From the NCBI RefSeq assembly GCF_031458235.1, contig NZ_JAVDYB010000001.1:3059001-3123000 (forward strand): DNA of 64,000 nt, in the 5' to 3' direction. The translations under genes and the position numbers were made by a program. Below, in pieces: positions 7,338 to 14,699 of the stretch (position 1 is its first letter; each line of letters begins with the position of its first letter). The stretch is from Catenuloplanes atrovinosus (lineage in GTDB: Bacteria > Actinomycetota > Actinomycetes > Mycobacteriales > Micromonosporaceae). Below the pieces are notes generated by a model, which was given only the letters and a program-made list of their open reading frames with translations, was not told the DNA's origin and did no database searches.

Positions 7338-8306
7338 TCAGCCGCGGCGGCGTGCCCGGGCGGCCCAGATGGCGTAGGCGGGGTCGCGGTCGAGATTGTG
7401 GCGGTCGCGGTCGTACCGTCGGGTGGTGCGCGGGTCGGCGTGCCCCATGGCGTCCTGCACGTCTTCCAGGGGTACGCCCTCGGCGCGCGCGGTGGTCGCG
7501 AACGCGTGCCGCAGCGAGTGCGGGGACAGTTGCGCCCAGGCGGGGATGCCGGCCTCGCGGGCGAGTTGGCGGACGAGGCGGAAGACGGCGTGCCGGTCCA
7601 GGCGCCCGCCGCGTGCGGTGACCAGCAGCGGGCCGGTGAGGTCGGCGACGGTGACGCCGGCCGCGGTGGCGCGGGCGTGCAGGTAGGCGTCGACGGCCGC
7701 GGCCGTACCCGGGGTGAGGGCTCGTCGCCTGGCCTTGCCGCCCTTGCCGGTGAAGCGGACCGCGCGGTGGCCGCGTTCGTGGCCGAGGTCGGCGACGTCG
7801 AGGCCGCACAGTTCGCCGACGCGCAGGCCGAGGTCGGCGAGGAGCGCGATGACCGCGCGGGTGCGGTCCGCGGTCGGCCCGGTGGCGGCGTCGGCGGCGG
7901 CGAGCAGCGCGTCGACCTCGGCCGGGGTGAGGCCGACGGTGCCGGAGTGGTCGCGGTCGACGTGCGGCCGGTCGGCGCCGGAGACCGGGTTGCCGGGCAC
8001 GGCGTCGAGGCGGTGCAGGAAGTCGTACCAGCTGGACATGGCGGACAGCTTGCGGGCGACCGTGGTCGCCGCGAGCGTGGCCTCGAGTTCCCGGGCGTAC
8101 GCGTTGACGTGCAGGAACGTGGCCGCGAGCGGGGACAGGCCGCGCTCGTCGCACCAGGCGAGCCAGCCGGTGACGTCACGCTTGTAGGCGGCGCGGGTGT
8201 GCGCGGACAGCCGCCGGTTGGCGAGCCAGGCGTCCGTGAACTCCGTGGCGGCGCCTATGTTCTCGAGCGCGCGGCGCGCGGCCGGCACCACCGTGACGAT
8301 CTCCAC
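7338..8306 (-). CDS. tyrosine recombinase/integrase
   Basis: A protein of about 322 residues. The core-binding domain is RRLSAHTRAAYKRDVTGWLAWCDERG, and the catalytic residues lie in LLADLGLRVGELCGLD (Arg), TGKGGKARRRAL (Lys), HSLRHAFATTAR (His, Arg), AMGHADPRTTRRYDR (His and nucleophile Tyr). It belongs to the integrase group ending in RDRHNLDRDPAY, widespread in actinomycete chromosomes and not obviously prophage-linked. I use GTG 8306; GTG 8291, with GGAG 9 nt upstream, is equally plausible. No attachment site or tRNA is visible beside it. It is the second recombinase within 5 kb of the dif-like site. Confidence 0.85.
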   Translation of the reverse strand: MEIVTVVPAARRALENIGAATEFTDAWLANRRLSAHTRAAYKRDVTGWLAWCDERGLSPLAATFLHVNAYARELEATLAATTVARKLSAMSSWYDFLHRLDAVPGNPVSGADRPHVDRDHSGTVGLTPAEVDALLAAADAATGPTADRTRAVIALLADLGLRVGELCGLDVADLGHERGHRAVRFTGKGGKARRRALTPGTAAAVDAYLHARATAAGVTVADLTGPLLVTARGGRLDRHAVFRLVRQLAREAGIPAWAQLSPHSLRHAFATTARAEGVPLEDVQDAMGHADPRTTRRYDRDRHNLDRDPAYAIWAARARRRG

Positions 8307-8379
8307 GAGCGTCAACGATGCCACGGTACGGGCCGCGCGCCCGCGCGCCGGGGGCCGCGTGTCGCGTGGGTGAATGGGT

Positions 8380-8410
8380 TTGACTCTCCACCGACTGGAA
8401 GCTGCAGGCT
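8380..8410 (+). promoter_or_regulatory. MerR-type promoter, probably leaderless
   Basis: TTGACT (8380-8385) and CAGGCT (8405-8410) are 19 bp apart, the long spacer typical of MerR-controlled promoters, with an imperfect dyad (CTCTCCA...TGGAAG) between them. The -10 ends 7 bp before the GTG at 8418, so transcription would begin at or next to the start codon. Confidence 0.5.
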
Positions 8411-8417
8411 GATTCCC

Positions 8418-9308
8418 GTGACCGACGAGCTGTACACGATCGGGCAGTTGGCCCGGCGCACCGGGCTGCCGGTGCGGACGATCCGGTTCTGGTCGGACAG
8501 CGACGTGCTGCCGCCGAGCGGGCGGTCCGCGGGTGGCTACCGGCTCTACGACGCCGCGGCCGTGGCCCGGCTGGAGCTGGTGCGCACGCTGCGCGAGCTG
8601 GGACTGGGGCTGGATGTGGTGCAGCAGGTGCTGGCGCGGCAGCGCACCGTCGCGGAGGTGGCGGCGGCGCACGTGCGGGCGCTGGACGCGGAGATCCGGC
8701 TGCTGCGGCTGCGTCGGGCGGTGCTGGCGTCGGTCGCGGCCAGGAACGGTACGACGGAGGAGATGAGTCTGATGCACAAGCTGGCACAGTTGTCCGCGCG
8801 GGAGCGGCAGGAGCTGATCGACGAGTACGTGGACACCACGTTCGACGGGGTGCCGCCGGACAGTCCGGGGTACGGCATCGCGCAGGGCATGCGGCAGCTG
8901 AGCCTGCCGGACGATCCGACGCCGGAGCAGGTCGACGCGTGGGTGGAGCTGGCGGAGTTGGTCACCGACGCGGACTTCCGGGCCCGCACGCGCGAGATGG
9001 CGGTGGCGGGCACGCAGCCGCGGCCGGTCGCGCAGGGCGACTACGACTACGGCAAGCTGACCACGCTGGCCGGTGCGGCGCTGGCCGACGGCGTGGCGCC
9101 GGAGTCGGCGCGCGGGCAGGAGATCGTCCGGGAGATCGCCGGTGACCTGGACGCGCGGGCGCGGCGGGCGCTCGCCGACGAGATGGCGCTGTTCTCGGAC
9201 GCGCGGGTGGAGCGTTACTGGGCGCTGCTCGGCACGCTCAACGGCTGGGAGCCGTTCACGCCGAAGGTGCCCGCGTTCGAGTGGTTCATCGCGGCGCTGC
9301 GCGCCTGA
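8418..9308 (+). CDS. MerR family transcriptional regulator
   Basis: A 296-residue regulator. The winged HTH is at residues 5-75 (YTIGQLARRTGLPVRTIRFWSDSDVLPP, GGYRLYDAAAVARLELVRTLRELG), followed by a coiled dimerisation helix (80-115) and a long C-terminal domain (120-290) containing LSARERQELIDEYVD and AFEWFIAAL. No cysteine metal site is seen, so it is more like the multidrug or effector-domain MerR proteins. GTG 8418 is the start because the frame upstream lies in the promoter. The 3' end overlaps the convergent EamA gene by 94 nt. Confidence 0.87.
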   Translation: MTDELYTIGQLARRTGLPVRTIRFWSDSDVLPPSGRSAGGYRLYDAAAVARLELVRTLRELGLGLDVVQQVLARQRTVAEVAAAHVRALDAEIRLLRLRRAVLASVAARNGTTEEMSLMHKLAQLSARERQELIDEYVDTTFDGVPPDSPGYGIAQGMRQLSLPDDPTPEQVDAWVELAELVTDADFRARTREMAVAGTQPRPVAQGDYDYGKLTTLAGAALADGVAPESARGQEIVREIAGDLDARARRALADEMALFSDARVERYWALLGTLNGWEPFTPKVPAFEWFIAALRA

Positions 9309-10207
9309 GTGGCCGCCGCGCTGCGCGTCTGAGGAGCCGCCGCGCTGCGCGCCGGGGTCATCGCCGGGCCGCGGGTCTGAAGGATGACCACCGCGGCGAG
9401 GATCGCGGCGCCGCCCGCCAGCTGCGCCGCGGTCAGCCGCTCGCCGAACACCAGCGCGGTCGACCCGACCGTGACCGCCGGTTCCAGGCCGCACAGGATC
9501 GCGGCCGTGGATGCGCCGACCCGGCGGACGCCGGCGAACATCGCGGCGATCGGCAGCACCGTGCCGATCACCGCGATGGCCGGCACCCACAGCCAGGCGG
9601 ACGGGACGGCCGGGGCGTGCAGGCCACCGGTGATCGTGGCGCCCAGTGCGATGCTGACCGCGGCCGAGGTGCACACGATCGCGGTCAGGGCGAACACGTC
9701 CAGGTCCTCGGGCAGGGTCTCGGACACGGTCAGGTAGACCGCGTAGGTGCCGGCCGCGGTCAGCGCCAGCAGGATGCCGACGCCGGCGTCGAACCCGGCG
9801 CCGAGCAGCAGCACCAGGCCGGTGCCGGAGACCGTCAGCGCGGCGATCCGGCGGCGGTCGGCGCGGGTGCGGCGCAGCGCCACCGCGAGGATCGTGGTCA
9901 GCGCCGGGTAGGTGTACAGCAGCAGCGCGGCCAGGGACGCGTCGATCGTGGCGACCGCGCCGAAGTAGGCGGCGCCCTGGAGGGCGTAGCCGACCGCGCC
10001 GAGCCCGATGACGACCGCGAGCGTGCGGCCGGTCATCCGCACCGGGCGGCGGCGGATCAGGACGATGCCCCACAGCAGCAGCGCGGCCAGCGCGAACCGT
10101 ACGGTCAGCATCGTCGTCACGGACATTCCGCCGGCGTACGCCTGCTTCGCGAACAGCGGCGCCAGCCCGAAGCCGGTGGCCGAGACCAGGCACAACACGA
10201 ATCCCAC
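9215..10207 (-). CDS. EamA (DMT superfamily) transporter
   Basis: A 330-residue inner-membrane protein with ten hydrophobic segments in two EamA repeats (1-140 and 145-285), for example LPIAAMFAGVRRVGASTAAILCGLEPAVTV in the second. Family members export metabolites or amino acids; the substrate here is unknown. The last 45 residues are a polar tail containing three short ARSAA-type repeats, encoded by the 24-bp tandem repeat at 9290-9360, and they overlap the convergent merR gene. The divergent LysR gene (10278) with a palindrome between them is its probable regulator. Confidence 0.85.
   Translation of the reverse strand: MGFVLCLVSATGFGLAPLFAKQAYAGGMSVTTMLTVRFALAALLLWGIVLIRRRPVRMTGRTLAVVIGLGAVGYALQGAAYFGAVATIDASLAALLLYTYPALTTILAVALRRTRADRRRIAALTVSGTGLVLLLGAGFDAGVGILLALTAAGTYAVYLTVSETLPEDLDVFALTAIVCTSAAVSIALGATITGGLHAPAVPSAWLWVPAIAVIGTVLPIAAMFAGVRRVGASTAAILCGLEPAVTVGSTALVFGERLTAAQLAGGAAILAAVVILQTRGPAMTPARSAAAPQTRSAAATQARSAAMNHSNAGTFGVNGSQPLSVPSSAQ
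9290..9360. repeat. three tandem 24-bp repeats at a convergent gene junction
   Basis: Copies begin at 9290, 9314 and 9338 and share the core GCGCTGCGCG followed by CCTGAG/TCTGAG. The first contains the merR stop codon. All three are translated in the EamA C-terminal tail on the other strand. Confidence 0.75.
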
Positions 10208-10250
10208 CCGGTCACGATAGGAAGTGCCGATCTAGAGAGGTAGCCTTGGT

Positions 10251-10272
10251 TTCCTTCACCGGCCGAAGGAAA
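10251..10272. promoter_or_regulatory. LysR operator between eamA and lysR
   Basis: TTTCCTTC (10251-10258) and GAAGGAAA (10265-10272) are perfect 8-bp arms around ACGGCC, ending 5 bp before the lysR start. The position suits autoregulation and control of the divergent transporter. Confidence 0.7.
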
Positions 10273-10277
10273 TCCCT

Positions 10278-11201
10278 ATGGTGACGCTGCATCAGCTGCG
10301 CTGCTTCCTCGCGACCGTCGACCACGGGTCGTTCACCGCCGCCGCGGCCGCGCTCGGCTACGCCCAGCCGTCGCTGTCCGAGCAGGTCAGGCTGCTGGAG
10401 GCGGGCCTGGACGCGCGGCTGTTCCGGCGCGCCGGGCGAGGGCTGACGCCGACCGAGGCGGCGCTCGCGCTGCTGCCGCACGCCACCGCCGCGCTCGCCG
10501 CCGTCGACGCCGGCACCCGCGCGGTCGCCGGGGTCCGCGAGGTGCTGACCGGCACCGTACGGTTCGGCGTGTTCGGCACCGCCCGCCTCTACCTCGGCGC
10601 CGGCCTGGTCGCCGACGTGCTGGAACGGCACCCCGGCATCCGGCTGGAACTCGCCGGCCTCAACTCCGCGCAGATCGCCGCCCAGTTGCGCCGCGGCACG
10701 CTGGAGGCCGCGGTCATCGCGCTGTCCGCCTCCTCCACGCAAGGGCTCGCGGTCACCCCGGTCATGCGCGACGAACTGGTCTACGTCAGCGCGGACCCGG
10801 AGCGGCTCGCCCAGGCCGTCACGCCCGCCCGGCTGGCCACCGCGCCCCTGGTGCTGCCGGACGTCAGCTTCCGCGACGACGACTCCACCCGCCGGATGCT
10901 CGCCCGCGACCTCCAGGCGGCCGGCCACCAGCTGACCACGCGCGTCGAGGTCGAGGACCCGGAGACCGCGCTGGAGATCGCCGCCCGCGGCATCGCGGAC
11001 ACCGTGACCTGGCGCGGCGTGCTGCGCGCGCAGGGTGACCGGTTGCCCGACCGTCTCGGCTGGACCCCGCTGCGCCCCAGGCGACACGAAACCTTCGCGA
11101 TCGCCCACCGCCCCGACACGGTGCTCTCCCCCGCCGTGCGCGCGGTCGCCGACCTGGTCGCGGCGCGGATGCGCGCGCTCGACGTCCAGGTGCGCGGATG
11201 A
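10278..11201 (+). CDS. LysR family regulator
   Basis: A 307-residue LysR regulator. The HTH is at 1-62 (LHQLRCFLATVDHGSFTAAA, PSLSEQVRLLEAGLDARLFRR) and the periplasmic-binding-like effector domain at 92-300 (TVRFGVFGTARLYLGAGLVADV). Divergent from the EamA transporter with a palindromic operator in the 70-bp gap, it likely controls export of its co-inducer. Its stop region overlaps a possible upstream start (ATGA at 11198) of the following gene, so the two may be cotranscribed. Confidence 0.88.
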   Translation: MVTLHQLRCFLATVDHGSFTAAAAALGYAQPSLSEQVRLLEAGLDARLFRRAGRGLTPTEAALALLPHATAALAAVDAGTRAVAGVREVLTGTVRFGVFGTARLYLGAGLVADVLERHPGIRLELAGLNSAQIAAQLRRGTLEAAVIALSASSTQGLAVTPVMRDELVYVSADPERLAQAVTPARLATAPLVLPDVSFRDDDSTRRMLARDLQAAGHQLTTRVEVEDPETALEIAARGIADTVTWRGVLRAQGDRLPDRLGWTPLRPRRHETFAIAHRPDTVLSPAVRAVADLVAARMRALDVQVRG

Positions 11202-11242
11202 CCCCTGGCCGTGACCGTCCGTACCCCGGTAGGTTTTTCGGA

Positions 11243-12013
11243 ATGAGCACGGAGCTGGGCCTGGACTACGCGGGACACCTGAGCGCCCTGCGCGGCGCCG
11301 TCGGCCGCCTGGTCGACCTCGTGGCCGACGCCGACCCCGCCACCCCGGTCCCGGCCTGCCCCGGCTGGGACCTCGGCACGCTCTCCGGTCACATCGGCGC
11401 CACCCACCGCTGGGCCGAGGCCATGGTCGCCTCCGGCATGCCGCGCCGGCTGCCGTTCGAGGCGTTCGCCGCCGAGGTGCCGCACGACGCCGGCGAGCTC
11501 ACCGTCTGGTTGCTCATCGGCGCCCAGCGGCTGCTGGCCACGCTCGAGTCGACCGATCCCGACCGCCCGGTCTGGACCTTCGGCCACGACCGCCGTGCCG
11601 CCGGCTGGCCCCGCCGCATGCTGCACGAAGCCGTCGTCCACGGCCTCGACGCGGCCGAGGCGCTGCGGCAGCCGTCCCGCGTCGACGCGGCCGTCGCCCG
11701 TGACGGCATCGAGGAGTTCCTCGGCGCGATGCTGCACCACCCGACCATCCAGCGCCGCCTGATGCCCGACGGCGGCGAACCGCTCACCGGCACGCTCATC
11801 CTCGCCGCCGCCGACACCGGCGAGATCTGGCGCGTCGACCTCGGCGGCGCCACCCCCCGCTGGCGCCGCGTCACCAGCACCGCCGACGGCGACGCGGTCG
11901 TTCTCGGCGGAATCGCGGAGCTCTACCTCTACCTGTGGCACCGCATCCCGGCGCCGACCGTCATGGGTTCGCCGGACCTGGTGGCGCAGTGGTCCCGGGC
12001 GACCACCCTGTAG
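11243..12013 (+). CDS. maleylpyruvate isomerase-type (mycothiol-dependent DinB fold) protein
   Basis: A 256-residue protein of the TIGR03083 type. The N-terminal DinB-like four-helix domain includes VPACPGWDLGTLSGHIGATHRWAEAMV, with a conserved His and WDLxxLxxHI, followed by a second domain with SCP2-like character (WRVDLGGATPRWRR...). Family members use mycothiol or a metal for isomerase or transferase reactions; the specific reaction is unknown. I chose ATG 11243 (MSTELGLDYAGHL); ATG 11198, overlapping the lysR stop, would add 15 unconserved residues. Confidence 0.78.
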   Translation: MSTELGLDYAGHLSALRGAVGRLVDLVADADPATPVPACPGWDLGTLSGHIGATHRWAEAMVASGMPRRLPFEAFAAEVPHDAGELTVWLLIGAQRLLATLESTDPDRPVWTFGHDRRAAGWPRRMLHEAVVHGLDAAEALRQPSRVDAAVARDGIEEFLGAMLHHPTIQRRLMPDGGEPLTGTLILAAADTGEIWRVDLGGATPRWRRVTSTADGDAVVLGGIAELYLYLWHRIPAPTVMGSPDLVAQWSRATTL

Positions 12014-12176
12014 AGGCCATTCGATCTGCCCGCTTCCGGCGTGGCCGCGGTCCGCACGCTCCCGCGGGCACCGGTCGTCGCTGGCGCTCCTCCCTGCCAT
12101 TCCCGCGGGTGGTCACGGTCAAGACCGAACGCGGGTGACGGGATTGGCGTGGCCAGGTGCTCATGGTGCATATTGG

Positions 12177-12257
12177 GACGCGACAGCGACTGGCGGCACG
12201 GGGATGGCAGCGACCATCGGGGAGCTCGTCGTGGGAGTCGACCGCCTGGGCGCCCAC
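12177..12257 (+). ncRNA. ZTP (pfl) riboswitch upstream of folD
   Basis: The three invariant parts of the pfl/ZTP motif are present in order with normal spacing: ACTGGCG at 12189-12195, a small hairpin (GGATGG...CCAT) leading into CGGGGAGC at 12218-12225, and CCGCCTGGGC at 12242-12251. The folD ribosome binding site AGGAG lies about 13 nt further on. ZTP riboswitches sense the purine intermediate ZTP, which accumulates when 10-formyl-THF is short, and switch on one-carbon genes. That fits folD exactly. A CATATT box at 12169-12174 may be the -10. Confidence 0.88.
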
Positions 12258-12273
12258 GGTTTGCAGGAGTCTC

Positions 12274-13131
12274 ATGTCTGCCCGACTTCTTCCCGGTAAG
12301 CCTGTCGCCGACGCCGTCCTGGAGGACGTGACCGCCCGCGTCGCCGCGCTCAAGACCAAGGGCGTCACGCCCGCGCTCGCCACGATCCTGGTCGGCGACG
12401 ACGACGCCAGCGCCGGATACATCCGGATCAAGCAGAAGCAGGCCGGCGAGCTCGGCTTCGTCTCCCCGCACGCGCACCTGCCCGGCGACGTCACCCAGGC
12501 CGAGTTGGAGCGCGTGATCCGCGGCTTCAACGACGACAAGGACGTGCACGGCCTGCTCGTGCAATACCCGATCCCGAAGCACCTCGACTACGACCGGGCA
12601 CTTCAGGTGATGGACCCGGACATGGACGTCGACGGCCTGCACCCGCTGAACATGGGCCGGCTCGCGCTCGGCCTGCCCGGCCCGCTGCCGTGCACACCCG
12701 CCGGCATCGAGGCGCTGCTCGCGCACTACGACATCCCCGTGTCCGGCCGTGAGGTGGTCATCCTCGGCCGGGGCGCCACACTCGGCCGCCCGCTCGCGAT
12801 GCTGCTGGCCCAGAAACGCCCCACCGCGAACGCCGCCGTGACCGTGGTCCACACCGGCGTGCCGGACTGGGCCCGGTACACGCAGCGCGCCGACATCCTG
12901 ATCGCCGCGGCCGGCGTACCCGGGATCATCCAGCCCGAGCACGTCAAGCCCGGCGCGGTCGTCATCGGCGGCGGCGTCCGCTACGAGGGCCGCCGCATCC
13001 TCCCCGACGTGGACGAGACCTGCGCCGACGTCGCCGGCGCGATCACCCCACGGGTCGGCGGCGTCGGCCCCACCACGGTCGCGATGCTCTTCCGCAACGC
13101 GGTAGCGGCGGCGGAACGCGCCACGGCCTGA
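12274..13131 (+). CDS. folD: bifunctional methylene-THF dehydrogenase / methenyl-THF cyclohydrolase
   Basis: A 285-residue protein that interconverts 5,10-methylene-, 5,10-methenyl- and 10-formyl-THF using NADP. Diagnostic segments are the substrate site GYIRIKQKQAGELG with its catalytic Lys, LLVQYPIPKHLD, DPDMDVDGLHPLNMGRL, CTPAGIEALLAHYDI and the dinucleotide-binding motif VVILGRGATLGRP (GRG in place of the more usual GRS). The C-terminus GGVGPTTVAMLFRNAV is also canonical. ATG 12274 follows AGGAG. A ZTP riboswitch precedes it, so expression should rise when formyl-folate is limiting. It is monocistronic, with a strong hairpin just after the stop. Confidence 0.95.
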   Translation: MSARLLPGKPVADAVLEDVTARVAALKTKGVTPALATILVGDDDASAGYIRIKQKQAGELGFVSPHAHLPGDVTQAELERVIRGFNDDKDVHGLLVQYPIPKHLDYDRALQVMDPDMDVDGLHPLNMGRLALGLPGPLPCTPAGIEALLAHYDIPVSGREVVILGRGATLGRPLAMLLAQKRPTANAAVTVVHTGVPDWARYTQRADILIAAAGVPGIIQPEHVKPGAVVIGGGVRYEGRRILPDVDETCADVAGAITPRVGGVGPTTVAMLFRNAVAAAERATA

Positions 13132-13137
13132 AACGCC

Positions 13138-13183
13138 ACGATCATGTGCCGGGCGCACACGCCGTACCCCGGCACATGATCGT
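13138..13183 (+). terminator. hairpin after folD
   Basis: Perfect 16-bp arms at 13138-13153 and 13168-13183 (ACGATCATGTGCCGGG and its complement) around a 14-nt loop, 6 nt after the folD stop. There is no U-tract, as is usual in actinobacteria. The ACATGATCGT part recurs in the repeats downstream. Confidence 0.7.
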
Positions 13184-13880
13184 CCGTCCCGCCGCCGCCC
13201 GCCCGCCGGTGCGGTCGCGGGTGGTGACCCGCTTCCAGCGCAACATGCCCGCCCGCCCGTCGTGCGGTCGCGCCTGGTGAACGCTCGCAGCGCACACCAC
13301 GAGGACATGATCGTCCCGCCCGCCCGCCCGCCTGCCTGCCGGTGGGGCGTGGTGACCCGCTCTCAGCGCAACACGCCCGCCCGCCCGTCGTGCGGTCGCG
13401 CCTGGTGAACGCTCGCAGCGCACACCACGAGGACATGATCGTCCCGCCTGCCCGCCGGCCGGTGCGGTGGCGGGTGGTGACCCGCTTCCAGCACAACATG
13501 ATCGTCTGGCCCGCTCGCCCGCCGGTGCGGTCGCAGGTGGTGACCGGTCGCAGCGCACACCACGGGGAGCGGCGTCAACCGCCGCACACCGGGGAAATCG
13601 CGCGATCGCTCCGGCCCGCAGCAGCATGATCGCGGGCGTGATCCGCTCGCCCGGCGCACCCCCGGCGCAGCGCTGACCGGCATACATCGGCGGAACCGCG
13701 TTGGCCGGAGGCGGTCGGCGGCAGCCGAATCGCGGTCCTGGTTCTCCGTCCGGCGTGCACGGCCGGGTGGCGCTGACGGGTGATGCCGGCCGGCACGCAC
13801 ATCGCGAATCCGGCTCGCCCGCGGACATCGCCGTGCCCACCCCGGCGGGAATCGTCATTGTGACCGGTAGCGTCGGCGTC
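13184..13880. repeat. gene-free region with degenerate tandem repeats of about 125-128 bp
   Basis: Units start at 13223, 13351 and 13476 with GGTGACC(C)GCT; the first two are nearly identical over about 110 bp (TCGTGCGGTCGCGCCTGG, CGCAGCGCACACCACG, GACATGATCGTCCCGCC) and the third is diverged. A further partial copy of CGCAGCGCACACCACG follows near 13550. Long open frames on both strands follow the repeat and look non-coding. I see no gene before the hydrolase at 13881. Confidence 0.7.
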
Positions 13881-14699
13881 ATGCTGCACTACGACACCAC
13901 GCAGGAGGACGGGGAGCCGATCGTCGCGCTGTCCGGTGGCGCCGCACGGCACCCGGAGTACCTCGGTGACCTCGCGGGTATCGGCGCGAACGGGTTCCGG
14001 CTGGTGATCCCGCATCTGCGCGGGATCGGGCTATCGTCCGGCCTGGAGCCGGCATCGTTCTGGGAACAGGCGGCGGACCTGGAGGAACTGCGGCTCGCGC
14101 TCGGCCGCGAGCGGCTGATCATCGCCGGGCACTCCGCCGGCACCCGCCTGGCGATCGCCTACGCGGCACAGTATCCGCAGCGTGTCGCCGCGCTGGTGCT
14201 GATCACGCCGCCGTCGACCTGGCTGGTCCCGGTACCGTCCGATGCCGACACGCTGATCGCGCCCCGCCGCGGCGACCCGGCCGTCGATGACGCGCTCGCG
14301 CTGTGGGCCGGCGGTCCACCCGCACCCACCGGTGACGACGCGGCCGACGACGTGACCCTCAACGCGTGGTTCCGCGGTGCCGCACCGGTCACGTACGCGC
14401 GGTGGGGAGCGACGGAACAGGCCCACGCGCTGGTCGGCGACGTCAGCGCGCGAGCGGCCCGCGCCTACTTCGCCGAGACCCCGCCGGACCTGCCCGCCCG
14501 CCTCGCCGCGGTCACCGCGCCAGTGCTGGTCGTGGCCGGCGCGGTCGACTACGCGGTCGGGCTGGCCCCGGTGCAGGCCGTCGCGGGCCTGTTCCCACAC
14601 GGACGAACGGTCACGATCCCGGACTGCGGCCACTATCCGTGGGTGGAACGCCCGGACGAGTTCCGCACCGCCGTCGACGCCTTCCTGGCATCGCTGTGA
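13881..14699 (+). CDS. alpha/beta hydrolase (proline iminopeptidase-like)
   Basis: A 272-residue alpha/beta hydrolase. The nucleophile is in IIAGHSAGTRLAIAYAAQYPQ (GHSAG), the acid in VVAGAVDYAVG and the base in IPDCGHYPWVERP, so the triad is complete. The cap region contains the YFAET(P) stretch seen in iminopeptidase-like members. ATG 13881 is chosen because the sequence upstream is repeat-rich intergenic DNA. The stop overlaps the GTG of the next gene, so the two are coupled. Confidence 0.83.
   Translation: MLHYDTTQEDGEPIVALSGGAARHPEYLGDLAGIGANGFRLVIPHLRGIGLSSGLEPASFWEQAADLEELRLALGRERLIIAGHSAGTRLAIAYAAQYPQRVAALVLITPPSTWLVPVPSDADTLIAPRRGDPAVDDALALWAGGPPAPTGDDAADDVTLNAWFRGAAPVTYARWGATEQAHALVGDVSARAARAYFAETPPDLPARLAAVTAPVLVVAGAVDYAVGLAPVQAVAGLFPHGRTVTIPDCGHYPWVERPDEFRTAVDAFLASL

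Noticed and set aside
7338-8306. Prophage or integrative element around the second recombinase
   Set aside because: No attachment repeats, tRNA, excisionase or phage genes are nearby.
8307-10193. Extension of the second recombinase to a 951-residue protein
   Set aside because: The extra N-terminal sequence is antisense to merR and out of frame with eamA; only the part below 8306 is conserved.
13184-13600. CRISPR-like array or coding repeats
   Set aside because: Units are about 125 bp, only two are near-identical, there are no short constant repeats with unique spacers and no cas genes; the long frames across them are GC-bias artefacts.
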